From contig NZ_BMUF01000001.1 in assembly GCF_014650055.1 (NCBI RefSeq), forward strand, positions 496,001-560,000: a stretch of 64,000 nucleotides of DNA. Direction: 5' to 3'. Below are positions 46,477-55,173 of the stretch, in pieces; position 1 is the first letter of the stretch, and every line of letters starts with the position of its first letter. The stretch comes from Streptomyces malachitofuscus (GTDB lineage Bacteria > Actinomycetota > Actinomycetes > Streptomycetales > Streptomycetaceae). The notes beneath the pieces were generated by a model. It saw only the letters and a program-made list of their open reading frames with translations. It was not told the origin of the DNA and ran no database searches. The translations under genes and the position numbers were made by a program.

Positions 46477-47445
46477 TCACACAATCACACGCAGTGCACG
46501 GCGTACGCCTGTGAACGTCACGCTGGTTCGCAGCCCCAGGTGGTCACCGTCCATCTGGAGGGGCAGCGGCACCTTCGAATGCAAGGTGAAGCGGGTCAGG
46601 TCGTGCCGGGAGACCGCGTGCTTGCCGCGCGGCCCGCGCTCCGGGGACGAAGTGAGCAACTGCGTGCCATACCGGGCAACCGCGGCGGTGGACATCCGGC
46701 TCAGACCGAAGAGATCCAGGCCGGTATCGAACGAGGCCTTAGGCGACGCGTAGATCGGGCGATTGCCGAGAAACGTCCACGGCGAGGTGTTCGAGACTAT
46801 GGACAGCACCAGATCGTCGACCGGTTCCTCGCCCGGGTGCTCCAGGGTGATCACCCCGTGCCGGCGGTGCGGATCGCCGAGCAGCTGACGGACGACCTGG
46901 CGCATGTACAGCGCGTGCGTGGACTTCCTGCCGCGCTCCCGCTGCTGCTCCACCCGGCCGACCACACCGGCGTCGAAGCCCAGCCCCGCGTTGAAGGTGA
47001 ACCAGCGGGACGGCACGGCCTCGTCCTCCGAGCCCGGCGTGCCCGAGGTCAGACCCAGGCCCACGGTGCGCTCCCGGCCCTCGCGCAGCGCGTCCAGCAG
47101 GACGCCCGTGGCCTCCACGGGCTGGTTGGGCAGGCCCAGCGCGCGGGCGAAGACATTGGTGGAACCACCGGGCACCACGGCGAGGCCGGGCAGATGGTCC
47201 GGATCGGGGCCCGCGTGCAGCAAACCGTTGACGACCTCGTTGACCGTGCCGTCCCCGCCGAGGGCCACCACCAGGTCTATGTCGTCGCTCTCCGCGGCCT
47301 GCCGGCCCAGGTCACGCCCGTGCCCGCGGTACTCGGTGGTGACCGCCTCCAGCTTCATCTCGCTGGCGAGGGCGTGAATCAGCACATCGCGCGTGCGCGC
47401 ACTTGTGGTGGTTGCCGCCGGATTGACCACGAGAAGAGCACGCAT
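46477..47445 (-). CDS. Diacylglycerol/lipid kinase family protein
   Basis: A 322-residue DagK/LCB5-type protein. The nucleotide-binding motif GGDGTVNEVVNGL lies near 63-75, preceded by LLVVNPAATT at the N-terminus and followed by PGGSTNVFARALG (~92) and FTFNAGLGFDAGV (~150). These are the conserved motifs of prokaryotic lipid kinases such as YegS/DgkB. ATG 47445 is clear. It is divergent from a small membrane protein gene. The lipid substrate cannot be read from sequence. Confidence 0.9.
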   Translation of the reverse strand: MRALLVVNPAATTTSARTRDVLIHALASEMKLEAVTTEYRGHGRDLGRQAAESDDIDLVVALGGDGTVNEVVNGLLHAGPDPDHLPGLAVVPGGSTNVFARALGLPNQPVEATGVLLDALREGRERTVGLGLTSGTPGSEDEAVPSRWFTFNAGLGFDAGVVGRVEQQRERGRKSTHALYMRQVVRQLLGDPHRRHGVITLEHPGEEPVDDLVLSIVSNTSPWTFLGNRPIYASPKASFDTGLDLFGLSRMSTAAVARYGTQLLTSSPERGPRGKHAVSRHDLTRFTLHSKVPLPLQMDGDHLGLRTSVTFTGVRRALRVIV

Positions 47446-47560
47446 GACGTGCAGAGTACCTACTGAGCGGTACCTGGCCCAGACCGAGGCGGGACCGGAG
47501 CGGGAACCGGGGCGTGAACCTCGCCACGGGCGGCTGTACGGCGAGGGCTACCCTTCAGGG

Positions 47561-48004
47561 GTGAGCAGTGAGCAGACCCCCACCACCACCTCGGACGACA
47601 CCGGCCCCCGCCCGCACCGCCTGGCGTACGCCGCGGCGCTCGCCGCCCTCGAAGGGCTCGCCCTGGTGGCCGGCGGGGTGTGGCTGCTGGTCCTCGGACT
47701 CGCCGGCGAACCGGACGACCGCGGGCAGGCCGTCACCGGCGGAGTGACGCTGATCGTGCTCGCCCTGCTGCCGCTGCTCGCCGCGCGGGGGCTGTTCGCC
47801 CGCCGGAGCTGGAGCCGCGGACCCGCCGTCATCACGCAGCTCATGGCGCTTCCGGTGGCCTACAACATGCTGCGGTCCGACGGTGTGGCCATCCCCGCAG
47901 GGATCGTGCTCGCCGTCGTGGCCGTCACCGCGCTCGTCCTGCTGATCAACGCGGAGACGACCCGGGCCCTCGGCATCCGGGGCCCCGGAAACGCCGGGAA
48001 GTAG
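47561..48004 (+). CDS. Integral membrane protein of unknown function
   Basis: A 147-residue protein with four membrane helices (~22-45, ~58-78, ~92-108, ~113-132) and a short hydrophilic N-terminus rich in Thr/Asp. GTG 47561 follows TTCAGGGG; upstream frame continues without a start of better quality. It is convergent with sigH, stops 3 bp apart. The family is not recognised beyond conservation in Streptomyces. Confidence 0.75.
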   Translation: MSSEQTPTTTSDDTGPRPHRLAYAAALAALEGLALVAGGVWLLVLGLAGEPDDRGQAVTGGVTLIVLALLPLLAARGLFARRSWSRGPAVITQLMALPVAYNMLRSDGVAIPAGIVLAVVAVTALVLLINAETTRALGIRGPGNAGK

Positions 48005-48007
48005 CGC

Positions 48008-49159
48008 CTACTCCTCCACGAGCAGCTTCTCCCGCAGCTGGGCCAGGGTGCGGGCCAGCAGCCGGGAGACGTGCATCTGCGAGATGCCGACCTCCTGCGC
48101 GATCTGCGACTGGGTCATGTTGCCAAAGAAGCGCAGCAGCAGGATCCGCTTCTCGCGCGGCGGCAGGTCCTCCAGCAGCGGCTTCAGCGACTCCCGGTAC
48201 TCCACGCCCTCCAGCGCCTCGTCCTCGGCGCCGAGGGTGTCGGCGACCGCCGGGGACTCGTCGTCGGTGTCGGGGACGTCCAGGGACAGGGTGGAGTACG
48301 CGTTGGCGGACTCCAGGCCCTCCAGGACCTCCTCCTCGGAGATGGCCAGCTTCTCGGCCAGCTCGTGCACCGTGGGGGACCGGCCGTGCAGCTGGGACAG
48401 CTCCGCCGTCGCCGTGGTCAGCGCCAGCCGGAGCTCCTGGAGCCGGCGCGGCACCCGCACCGCCCAGCCCTTGTCGCGGAAGTGCCGCTTGATCTCGCCC
48501 ACGACCGTCGGCGTGGCGTACGTCGAGAACTCCACGCCCCGGTCCGGGTCGAAGCGGTCGACCGACTTGATCAGCCCGATGGTGGCGACCTGGGTGAGGT
48601 CGTCCAACGGCTCGCCGCGGTTGCGGAAGCGGCGCGCCAGATGCTCGACGAGCGGCAGATGCATGCGCACCAGCCGGTTGCGCAGCTCCGCGTACTCCGC
48701 AGTGCCGTCCTGCAGCGTGCGCAGCTCGAGGAACAGGGCACGCGCCCCGCTGCGGTCCTGCGGGTCGTGGTGCGCGTGCGCGCCGTGGGTGCCCGGCCCG
48801 CCCGGTGTGCTCCGCGCGCCGCGGGCGCCGGACGCCTGCGGCGCCTCGTCCTCGGCGTGTCGCTCGTGCTCGCTCATCGTCCCGCCCGTCGCCCTTCCCC
48901 GAGCGCTCGCCTCGTCCCCCGCCTCCCGCGCGGGGGCGCCCCCGTGGCCCGGACCGGCCCCGGCATGCCCGGCCGGAGGCGTGCCCCGCACGGCACCGCC
49001 GGGCTGCCCGCCGCCCGGGAGGACGGTCTCCGCGGAGTCGTCCTCCGGATGCGGCCGGGCCTGCTCGGGGATGCCGTCGATGCCGTCCGGCACGCGCTCG
49101 GCCGGCAGCTCCCGTGTGCCGCGTTCTTCGTCCCGCACCGGCCCGTCCTCGCTCCTCAC
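48008..49159 (-). CDS. sigH: Stress-response sigma factor SigH (SigB/SigF/SigG type)
   Basis: Group 3 sigma factor. The C-terminal ~260 residues hold region 2 (LTQVATIGLIKSVDRFDPDRG), region 3 and region 4 (LPPREKRILLLRFF, SQIAQEVGISQMHVSRLLARTL). GTG 49159 overlaps the anti-sigma stop (GTGA) and gives 383 residues with a ~95-residue acidic, disordered extension; ATG 48877 would give a 289-residue form. S. coelicolor SigH is known to exist as several primary and processed products, so both may be used. Involved in osmotic stress and septation there. Confidence 0.92.
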   Translation of the reverse strand: MRSEDGPVRDEERGTRELPAERVPDGIDGIPEQARPHPEDDSAETVLPGGGQPGGAVRGTPPAGHAGAGPGHGGAPAREAGDEASARGRATGGTMSEHERHAEDEAPQASGARGARSTPGGPGTHGAHAHHDPQDRSGARALFLELRTLQDGTAEYAELRNRLVRMHLPLVEHLARRFRNRGEPLDDLTQVATIGLIKSVDRFDPDRGVEFSTYATPTVVGEIKRHFRDKGWAVRVPRRLQELRLALTTATAELSQLHGRSPTVHELAEKLAISEEEVLEGLESANAYSTLSLDVPDTDDESPAVADTLGAEDEALEGVEYRESLKPLLEDLPPREKRILLLRFFGNMTQSQIAQEVGISQMHVSRLLARTLAQLREKLLVEE

Positions 49160-49569
49160 GCCGGCCCGGGTCCCGCGCCGCGCTGTTTGTAGAGGCTGAT
49201 CGACACCGTCTTGTCCTCGTCCACGGCCGAGGAGACCTTGCCCGCGAGCGCGGACAGGACGGTCCAGGCGAACGTGTCCCGCGAAGGGGCGTGACCGTCC
49301 GTGGTCGGCGCCGAGACGGTCACCTCGAGCGAGTCGTCGACGAGCCGGAAGACACAGCTGAGCACCGACCCCGGCACGGCCTGCTGAAGCAGGATCGCGC
49401 AGGCCTCGTCGACCGCGATGCGCAGGTCCTCGATCTCGTCGAGGGTGAAGTCCAAACGGGCCGCGAGGCCGGCCGTGGCCGTACGCAGCACCGACAGGTA
49501 GGCCCCCGCGGCCGGCAGCCGGACTTCCACGAAGTCCTGGGTCGCGGGCTCGCCTGCGATCTGGGACAC
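49156..49569 (-). CDS. ushX: RsbW-like anti-sigma factor (HATPase kinase) for SigH
   Basis: A 137-residue GHKL-type anti-sigma factor. DEIEDLRIAVDEACAILLQ (~40-58) is the N-box, and the region SVSISLYKQRG near the end closes the ATP site; the G1 segment is weak, as in some RsbW. GTG 49569 follows GGAGG by five bases, better than the upstream TTG 49581. In S. coelicolor the equivalent gene (prsH/ushX) lies upstream of sigH and its product binds SigH. The stop overlaps the sigH start. Confidence 0.88.
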   Translation of the reverse strand: MSQIAGEPATQDFVEVRLPAAGAYLSVLRTATAGLAARLDFTLDEIEDLRIAVDEACAILLQQAVPGSVLSCVFRLVDDSLEVTVSAPTTDGHAPSRDTFAWTVLSALAGKVSSAVDEDKTVSISLYKQRGAGPGPA

Positions 49570-49824
49570 CCTCACCTCCAAGGTGGTACAAGCGTTTCAG
49601 GGCCGGTTCGCCCCCGGGTAACGCGCTACGTGGTTCAGCGGTGACGCTATCGCGCTCTCGGCGCTCCTGTCCCGGGACCCCGACCCGTTGCTGTCACTCA
49701 TAGTAAAACTATGGATACGCTCCGTGGCTAGGGGTCTGCGGCCCCCAAATGGGAAGAGCGCGCGCCGCATTGACGTACCCAGACGTCAGACGGTCGAACC
49801 GTCCGGCACCGGGACCGCCTCCGG

Positions 49825-50085
49825 TCACACCAGTACGTGATCGACGAAGCACCAGCGCCAGTCCTCGCCGGGCTCGTGGCTCCGCATCACGGGGTGGCCG
49901 GTTTCCCGGTGGTGCTCCGTGGCGTGCCGGCGCGGCGAGGAGTCGCAGCATCCGACGTGGCCGCAGGTGAGGCAGAGGCGCAGCTGCACCGGATCGGTAC
50001 CGTCGCGCACACACTCGGGACACGTCTCACCGAGCGGGACGGGTTCCGGGTGCGGCAGCGCGTCGGCGTGCGTGCACTGTTTCAT
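49825..50085 (-). CDS. UBP-type zinc-finger protein
   Basis: An 86-residue protein that is a single UBP/BUZ-like zinc finger. Ligands are seen in QCTHAD (Cys/His), CPECVRDG, LRLCLTCGHVGCCDSS and HATEHHRETGHPVM, in the order of ubiquitin-protease zinc fingers. In eukaryotes these bind the free ubiquitin C-terminus; bacterial stand-alone versions have unknown partners. ATG 50085 is the start. Its C-terminus ends DWRWCFVDHVLV. Confidence 0.85.
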   Translation of the reverse strand: MKQCTHADALPHPEPVPLGETCPECVRDGTDPVQLRLCLTCGHVGCCDSSPRRHATEHHRETGHPVMRSHEPGEDWRWCFVDHVLV

Positions 50086-50145
50086 GATTGCCAGATTACG
50101 ACGCGCCCGTGGGCGACCGCGCGCAAAAACGAGGGTGGGCCGGAC

Positions 50146-51738
50146 ATGGATGTGATGCCCCTTCTGCTGCTGGTGGCGGGGAGTGCCGCGGTCGCGGCCG
50201 CCGCCCGGCGCACACCGGTGCCGGCGCCGCTGCTGCTGGTCGCGGCCGGCCTGGCGGTCAGCTATCTCCCGGGTGTGCCCGAGTACACCCTCGACCCGCA
50301 CATCGTGCTGCCGCTCATCCTGCCGCCGCTGCTGTACACGGCGGCGACCGAGAGCTCCTACCTCGATCTGCGGGCGCAGTTGCGGCCGGTGGCGCTGCTG
50401 TCCGTGGGATACGTGCTGTTCGCGACCTTCGCCGTCGGCTGGGTGCTGTATCTGCTCGTGCCCGCCCTGCCACTGACCGCGGCGCTGGTGTTCGGCGCCG
50501 TGGTGGCCCCGCCGGACGCGGTCGCGGCGACGGCGGTGGCCCGCCGGGTGGGCCTGCCGTCCCGGATCACCACCATCCTCCAGGGCGAGTCCCTGCTGAA
50601 CGACGCCACCGCGATCACCGCGTTCCGGGTGGCCCTGGCGGCGGCCGTCGGCGAGGGCGCGACCTGGGCCGGGGGAGTGGGGGAGTTCCTGCTCGCGGCG
50701 GTCGGCGGGGCGGCCGTCGGCCTGGTGCTGATGGCACCGCTGCATTGGCTGCGCGTTCACGTGAAGGAGGCGCTGCTGCAGAACACGCTCTCCCTGCTGA
50801 TCCCGTTCGTCGCGTACGCCACCGCCGAGCAGGTGCACGCCTCCGGTGTGATCGCCGTCGTGGTCGTCGCCCTCTATCTGGGGCACCGCGCGTGGGAGGT
50901 CGACTTCGCCACCCGGCTCCAGGAGGAGGCGGTGTGGAAGATGGTCGCGTTCGTCCTGGAGTCCGCGGTGTTCGCGCTGATCGGGCTGCAACTGCCCGTC
51001 GTCCTCAAGGGGCTCGGCCCGCACGCGGGCACGGACTCCGCCTGGTACGCCCTCGTCGTCTTCGTGGTGGTCGTCGCCGTACGGTTCCTCTGGGTGTACC
51101 CGGCGACCTGGCTGCCGCCGATGCTCTCGGCGAGGATCCGCGAACGCGAGGGGAGACCCGGCTGGAAGGGGCCGTTCGTGATCGCGTGGGCCGGCATGCG
51201 CGGGGTGGTCTCGCTGGCCATCGCCTTCTCGATCCCCCTCACCGCCGAGGGCGAGGACTTCCCGCACCGCAACCTGCTGCTCTTCCTGACCTTCACCACC
51301 GTCATCGGCACCCTGGTCGTGCAGGGCCTGACGCTGCCCCCGCTGATCCGCCTGCTGAAGCTCCCGGGGCGCGACACGCGGGCCGAGACCCTGGCGGAGG
51401 CCAACGCCCAGGCGCAGGCCTCCAGAGCCGCCGAGCAACGCCTCGACGAGCTCCTCTCCGACGAGCGCAACGCCCTGCCGGGGCCGCTCGCCGACCGCCT
51501 GCGCACCGTCCTGGAGCGCCGCCGCAACGCCGTCTGGGAACGGCTCGGCCAGGTCAACCCCGTCACCGGGGAGTCGGTCGACGACACCTACCGGCGGCTG
51601 TCCCGGCAGGTGATCGGCGCGGAGCGCGACGTGTTCGTCAAACTGCGCGACGCCCGCTACATCGACGACGAAATGCTCCGGACCCTGCTGCGCCGCCTGG
51701 ACCTGGAGGAAGCGGCGGCGTACCGGGAGACGACTTAG
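50146..51738 (+). CDS. Na+/H+ antiporter, CPA1 family
   Basis: A 530-residue antiporter with about 12 helices. VVAPPDAVAATAVARRVGLP (~118) and GESLLNDATAI (~145) contain the conserved acidic pair of CPA1 transporters, and WAGMRGVVSLAIA (~345) the conserved arginine. A ~120-residue cytoplasmic tail, rich in charged helices (RQVIGAERDVFVKLRDARYIDDE), is probably regulatory. ATG 50146 lies behind a GGGTGGGCC stretch; ATG 50155 is an alternative. It is divergent from the zinc-finger gene. Confidence 0.9.
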   Translation: MDVMPLLLLVAGSAAVAAAARRTPVPAPLLLVAAGLAVSYLPGVPEYTLDPHIVLPLILPPLLYTAATESSYLDLRAQLRPVALLSVGYVLFATFAVGWVLYLLVPALPLTAALVFGAVVAPPDAVAATAVARRVGLPSRITTILQGESLLNDATAITAFRVALAAAVGEGATWAGGVGEFLLAAVGGAAVGLVLMAPLHWLRVHVKEALLQNTLSLLIPFVAYATAEQVHASGVIAVVVVALYLGHRAWEVDFATRLQEEAVWKMVAFVLESAVFALIGLQLPVVLKGLGPHAGTDSAWYALVVFVVVVAVRFLWVYPATWLPPMLSARIREREGRPGWKGPFVIAWAGMRGVVSLAIAFSIPLTAEGEDFPHRNLLLFLTFTTVIGTLVVQGLTLPPLIRLLKLPGRDTRAETLAEANAQAQASRAAEQRLDELLSDERNALPGPLADRLRTVLERRRNAVWERLGQVNPVTGESVDDTYRRLSRQVIGAERDVFVKLRDARYIDDEMLRTLLRRLDLEEAAAYRETT

Positions 51739-51757
51739 GGCCTGTCGTTCGGCGGAG

Positions 51758-52672
51758 TCATCCGGGGAACGGCCGGCCCGTGATCACCGCGGTGACCGTG
51801 CTCCCGCGCGGGAAGGCGTTCTCCTCCGCCAGGGCGACAAGGGCGTAAAGCAATTTGGCGACATAGACGCGCTCCACGGGGACACCGTGACGGTGCTCGA
51901 AGTCCTCGGCGAAGGCCGTGAGTTCGGGCGTGGTGCGCGCGTAGCCGCCGAAGTGGAAGCGGTCGTCGAGGCTCCAGTCGCCGCGCGGGCCGCCGAACGC
52001 CCCGGTCTGCAGGGCCCGTATCTCGTCGGCAAGGAAGCCGCCCCTGAGGACCGGTATGCCCAGCACGCGCATGCCGGCCCCGGCGGCCAGCCCCGCGAGC
52101 GTGCCGCCGGTGCCGCAGGCGACGGCGGCCACGTCCGCGTGACCGGCGAGTTCCTCCCCGAGGGCCCGGCAGCCGCGCACCGCGGCGGAGTTGCTGCCGC
52201 CCTCGGGCACCACGTACGCGTCCACGGCGTCCGCCGCGCGCAGCAGGGCGGCCAGGGTCCGCGGGTCGCTCTTGCTGCGGTACGCCGACCGTTCGACGAA
52301 GTGCAGCCGCATACCGTCGGCCGCGCAGCGGGCCAGCGACGGATTGAGTGGGCGGCCGGCGAGTTCCTCGCCGCGCACCACGCCGACCGTGGGCAGGCCG
52401 AGCAGCCGGCCGGCGGCGGCCGTGGCCCGCAGATGGTTGGAGTAGGCACCGCCGAAGGTGAGCACGGTCCGCCCGGCCGCCGCCGCGAGGTTCGGCGCGA
52501 GCTTGCGCCACTTGTTGCCGACCAGCTCCGGGTGGATCAGATCGTCCCGCTTCAGCAGGAGCCGGACCCCGCGCCGGCCGAACCGCTCGTCCGCGACCTC
52601 CCGCAGCGGCGAGGGCAGCCGCGGCCGCAGGCCCGCGAGGGCGCCGGAGCCGGGGTCGTCGGAGCTGGTCAC
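51758..52672 (-). CDS. PLP-dependent D-cysteine desulfhydrase/ACC deaminase family protein
   Basis: A 304-residue fold type II PLP enzyme. The Schiff-base lysine is in ELVGNKWRKLA (~54), with TFGGAYSNHLRATAAAGRLLGL (~73) around the phosphate and aromatic site and CGTGGTLAGLAAG (~187) as the Gly-rich PLP-phosphate loop. These motifs are shared by D-cysteine desulfhydrase and ACC deaminase. Which activity it has cannot be decided by eye. GTG 52672 is the start. It lies 74 bp after the amidase stop on the same strand. Confidence 0.86.
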   Translation of the reverse strand: MTSSDDPGSGALAGLRPRLPSPLREVADERFGRRGVRLLLKRDDLIHPELVGNKWRKLAPNLAAAAGRTVLTFGGAYSNHLRATAAAGRLLGLPTVGVVRGEELAGRPLNPSLARCAADGMRLHFVERSAYRSKSDPRTLAALLRAADAVDAYVVPEGGSNSAAVRGCRALGEELAGHADVAAVACGTGGTLAGLAAGAGMRVLGIPVLRGGFLADEIRALQTGAFGGPRGDWSLDDRFHFGGYARTTPELTAFAEDFEHRHGVPVERVYVAKLLYALVALAEENAFPRGSTVTAVITGRPFPG

Positions 52673-52746
52673 GGGGTCATTGTCCCCTGTCGCTCACGCA
52701 CCCCGCACCGGCGGCCGACACGGTGTCCGGCGCCGCCGGCGGGGCT

Positions 52747-53337
52747 TCAGCTCAGCCGGTCACCGATCCGATCCCTCATCGACGTCATCGAGAACCCGCG
52801 CGGGTCCACCTTCCCCGGCTGCCATTCCCGGTGCCCGATGACGGACCGCTCGTTCCAGCCGTGGTGGCGGCAGACCGCGGCCGCGGCCTTCTCGATCGCC
52901 TCCAGCTGGGCCGCCGGCCAGGGGTCCTCGCCGTCACCGAGGTTCTCGCACTCGAAGCCGTAGAAGTGCCGGTTGCCGTCGGTGTTCGCCTCGTTGTCCG
53001 GCGGCAGGCTCCTCTCGGCGATCACCGCGCGCAGTACGTCGTCGTCGCCGAGCCCCGCGTGGTTGGCCCGGCCGTAGCCGACGAGGTGGACCCGGCCGTC
53101 CTTGGTGATCACGCCGTGACACAGCGGCCCCGGCAGACCCTCGTAGCCCTTGCGGCAGATCTCCACCGTTCTGGCGCTGCCCTTGGTCACCGTGTGGTGG
53201 ATCATCACGCCGTGCACCGGGCCCCAGGGACCCTTGTGGTTCCGGTTGTGGTCGCGCCAGTCGCCGACCTCGACGACCTTGAGGCCCTCCGCCTTCAGAG
53301 CGCGCAGGAACGCGCTTGCGGACATGGGTGGGGCCAT
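52747..53337 (-). CDS. N-acetylmuramoyl-L-alanine amidase domain protein (amidase_2)
   Basis: A 196-residue protein covering one amidase_2/PGRP domain. Zinc ligands are likely His in VMIHHTVTKGS (~44), the His of GHREWQPGK (~174) and the acidic Asp in KVDPRGF; ANHAG (~90) and YGFECENLGDG (~125) are typical. No signal peptide is visible, so it may be cytoplasmic or released by phage-like holins. ATG 53337 follows AAGGAGGG by five bases, which fixes the start. Common in Streptomyces as a stand-alone gene; no phage genes are nearby. Confidence 0.86.
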   Translation of the reverse strand: MAPPMSASAFLRALKAEGLKVVEVGDWRDHNRNHKGPWGPVHGVMIHHTVTKGSARTVEICRKGYEGLPGPLCHGVITKDGRVHLVGYGRANHAGLGDDDVLRAVIAERSLPPDNEANTDGNRHFYGFECENLGDGEDPWPAAQLEAIEKAAAAVCRHHGWNERSVIGHREWQPGKVDPRGFSMTSMRDRIGDRLS

Positions 53338-53583
53338 GACCGCCCTCCTTCGTGCCGGACGGCGGCCGCCGTCCGCGACCGCCTGGTACATGGCCTATAC
53401 CTAAAAGGAGGGAGTTCAACTACTCGTTCGGGCCCTGTGCGAGCCGATCCGGACAACTTCCCTCCGGTATCGCGCCGTTCGGCGGCGCCCCATGTGTGCC
53501 CAGCCCTCCCAAGATCCAACCCCGCTCGATCGGGTAATGGCGCGGGCACGCTGGGTGAGGAACGCTTGATCGCGCAGAGCGGT

Positions 53584-53604
53584 GCCCGGCGCGGCCGGGC
53601 TTTT
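53584..53604 (+). terminator. Terminator-like hairpin in the encapsulin leader (possible attenuator)
   Basis: GCCCGGC-GCG-GCCGGGC forms a 7-bp stem with a 3-base loop followed by TTTT, 26 bases before the encapsulin start and just upstream of its ribosome site GGGGAGGG. It lies downstream of nothing on this strand that needs terminating, which is why attenuation is considered. Confidence 0.5.
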
Positions 53605-53630
53605 GATCACCATTGGGGAGGGCATTCTCT

Positions 53631-55040
53631 ATGTCGGTAGGCGAAGAGGTCCGCACGGAGCAGGCCAGGCAGCAGCAGAGTCTGGGCACGGCCGCAGCGC
53701 GGAACCTGGCCACTACGACCAAGTCCGTGCCGCAGATGCAGGAGATCAGCTCACGCTGGCTGCTGCGCATGCTGCCCTGGGTCGATGTGCAGGGCGGTAC
53801 GTACCGGGTCAACCGCCGCCTGACCTACGCCGTGGGTGATGGCCGGATGACGTTCGTGAAGACCGGCGACCGCGTCGAGATCATTCCGGCGGAGCTGGGC
53901 GAGCTGCCGGCGCTGAGGTCGTACGAGGACGAGGAGGTGCTGGCCGAACTGGCCTCCCGCTGCCGGCAGCGGGAGATCGGGGCCGGCCAGGTGATCGCCT
54001 CCTTCGGCAGCCCGGCGGACGAGGTGTACCTCCTGGCGCACGGCAGGGTGGAGCGGGTCGGCACCGGCCCCTACGGTGACGACGAATCCCTCGGCGTCCT
54101 CGCCGACGGCGCCTACTTCGGCGAGCAGGCCCTGATGGGTGAGGACGCGATCTGGGAGTACACGGCCCGCACCCTCACCGCGTGCACCGTGCTGGTGCTG
54201 CCTCGCGAGGCCGTCGAGCAGGTCGCCGAGCGGTCGGACACCCTGCGTGAGCACCTGAGCAGCCGGAGGGTTCCCGTCCCGGGGCAGCGCACCAACAAGT
54301 ACGGCGAGAAGGAGATCGACCTCGCGGCCGGGCACAGCGGCGAGCCGGACATCCCGCACACCTTCGTCGACTACGAGGCCAGGCCGCGCGAGTACGAACT
54401 CAGCGTCGCCCAGACCGTGCTGCGCATCCACACCCGCGTGGCCGACCTCTACAACCAGCCGATGAACCAGACGGAACAGCAGATCCGGCTGACCGTGGAG
54501 GCGCTGAAGGAGCGCCAGGAGCACGAACTGGTCAACAACCGCGACTTCGGCCTGCTCCACAACTGCGAGTACGACCAGCGGATCCAGCCGCACGACGGCG
54601 TACCCGGCCCCGACGACATGGACGAACTGCTCAGCAGGCGCCGCGGGACACGGCTGCTGCTCGCCCACCCGCGCGCGATCGCCGCGTTCGGCCGCGAGCT
54701 CAACAAGCGGGGCCTGGTCCCGGAGACCGTCGACATGGGCGGCAACCGCATCCCCACCTGGCGCGGCGTGCCCATCTTCCCGTGCAACAAGATCCCGGTG
54801 ACCGACGCCCGGACGACCTCCATCATCGCCCTGCGAACGGGAGAGGAGGAGCAGGGCGTCATCGGTCTGCGGGCCGCCGGCATCCCCGACGAGATCGAGC
54901 CGAGTCTGTCCGTGCGCTTCATGGGCATCAACGAACAGGCCATCATCAAGTACCTGGTCACGGCCTACTACTCGGCCGCGGTCCTGGTACCGGACGCGCT
55001 CGGCGTCCTGGAGAACGTCGAGATCGGCCGCTGGCGGTGA
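53631..55040 (+). CDS. eshB: Family 2B encapsulin shell protein with inserted cNMP-binding domain (EshB-like)
   Basis: A 469-residue HK97-fold shell protein. The N-terminal arm (~1-60) and the C-terminal ~210 residues ([26 protein letters not shown] onward, with [13 protein letters not shown]) belong to family 2 encapsulins. Residues ~85-205 are an inserted cyclic-nucleotide-binding domain ([30 protein letters not shown]), the mark of subfamily 2B. S. coelicolor EshB (recalled as SCO5249) and EshA are this type. ATG 53631 follows GGGGAGGG by 8 bases. The polyprenyl synthase downstream is the probable cargo. Confidence 0.92.
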   Translation: MSVGEEVRTEQARQQQSLGTAAARNLATTTKSVPQMQEISSRWLLRMLPWVDVQGGTYRVNRRLTYAVGDGRMTFVKTGDRVEIIPAELGELPALRSYEDEEVLAELASRCRQREIGAGQVIASFGSPADEVYLLAHGRVERVGTGPYGDDESLGVLADGAYFGEQALMGEDAIWEYTARTLTACTVLVLPREAVEQVAERSDTLREHLSSRRVPVPGQRTNKYGEKEIDLAAGHSGEPDIPHTFVDYEARPREYELSVAQTVLRIHTRVADLYNQPMNQTEQQIRLTVEALKERQEHELVNNRDFGLLHNCEYDQRIQPHDGVPGPDDMDELLSRRRGTRLLLAHPRAIAAFGRELNKRGLVPETVDMGGNRIPTWRGVPIFPCNKIPVTDARTTSIIALRTGEEEQGVIGLRAAGIPDEIEPSLSVRFMGINEQAIIKYLVTAYYSAAVLVPDALGVLENVEIGRWR

Positions 55041-55173
55041 CCGCTCGCGAGCTCCCGCGCCGCATGCCGTGTCCCCGCCCGTCCGGGCGGGTACACCTCG
55101 GACGTACGTGTTCGACGGGTGCGGAAGCGCCATCCCTCCGCTCCTCCACCGAGTCGTACCCAGGGGGAAGCCG

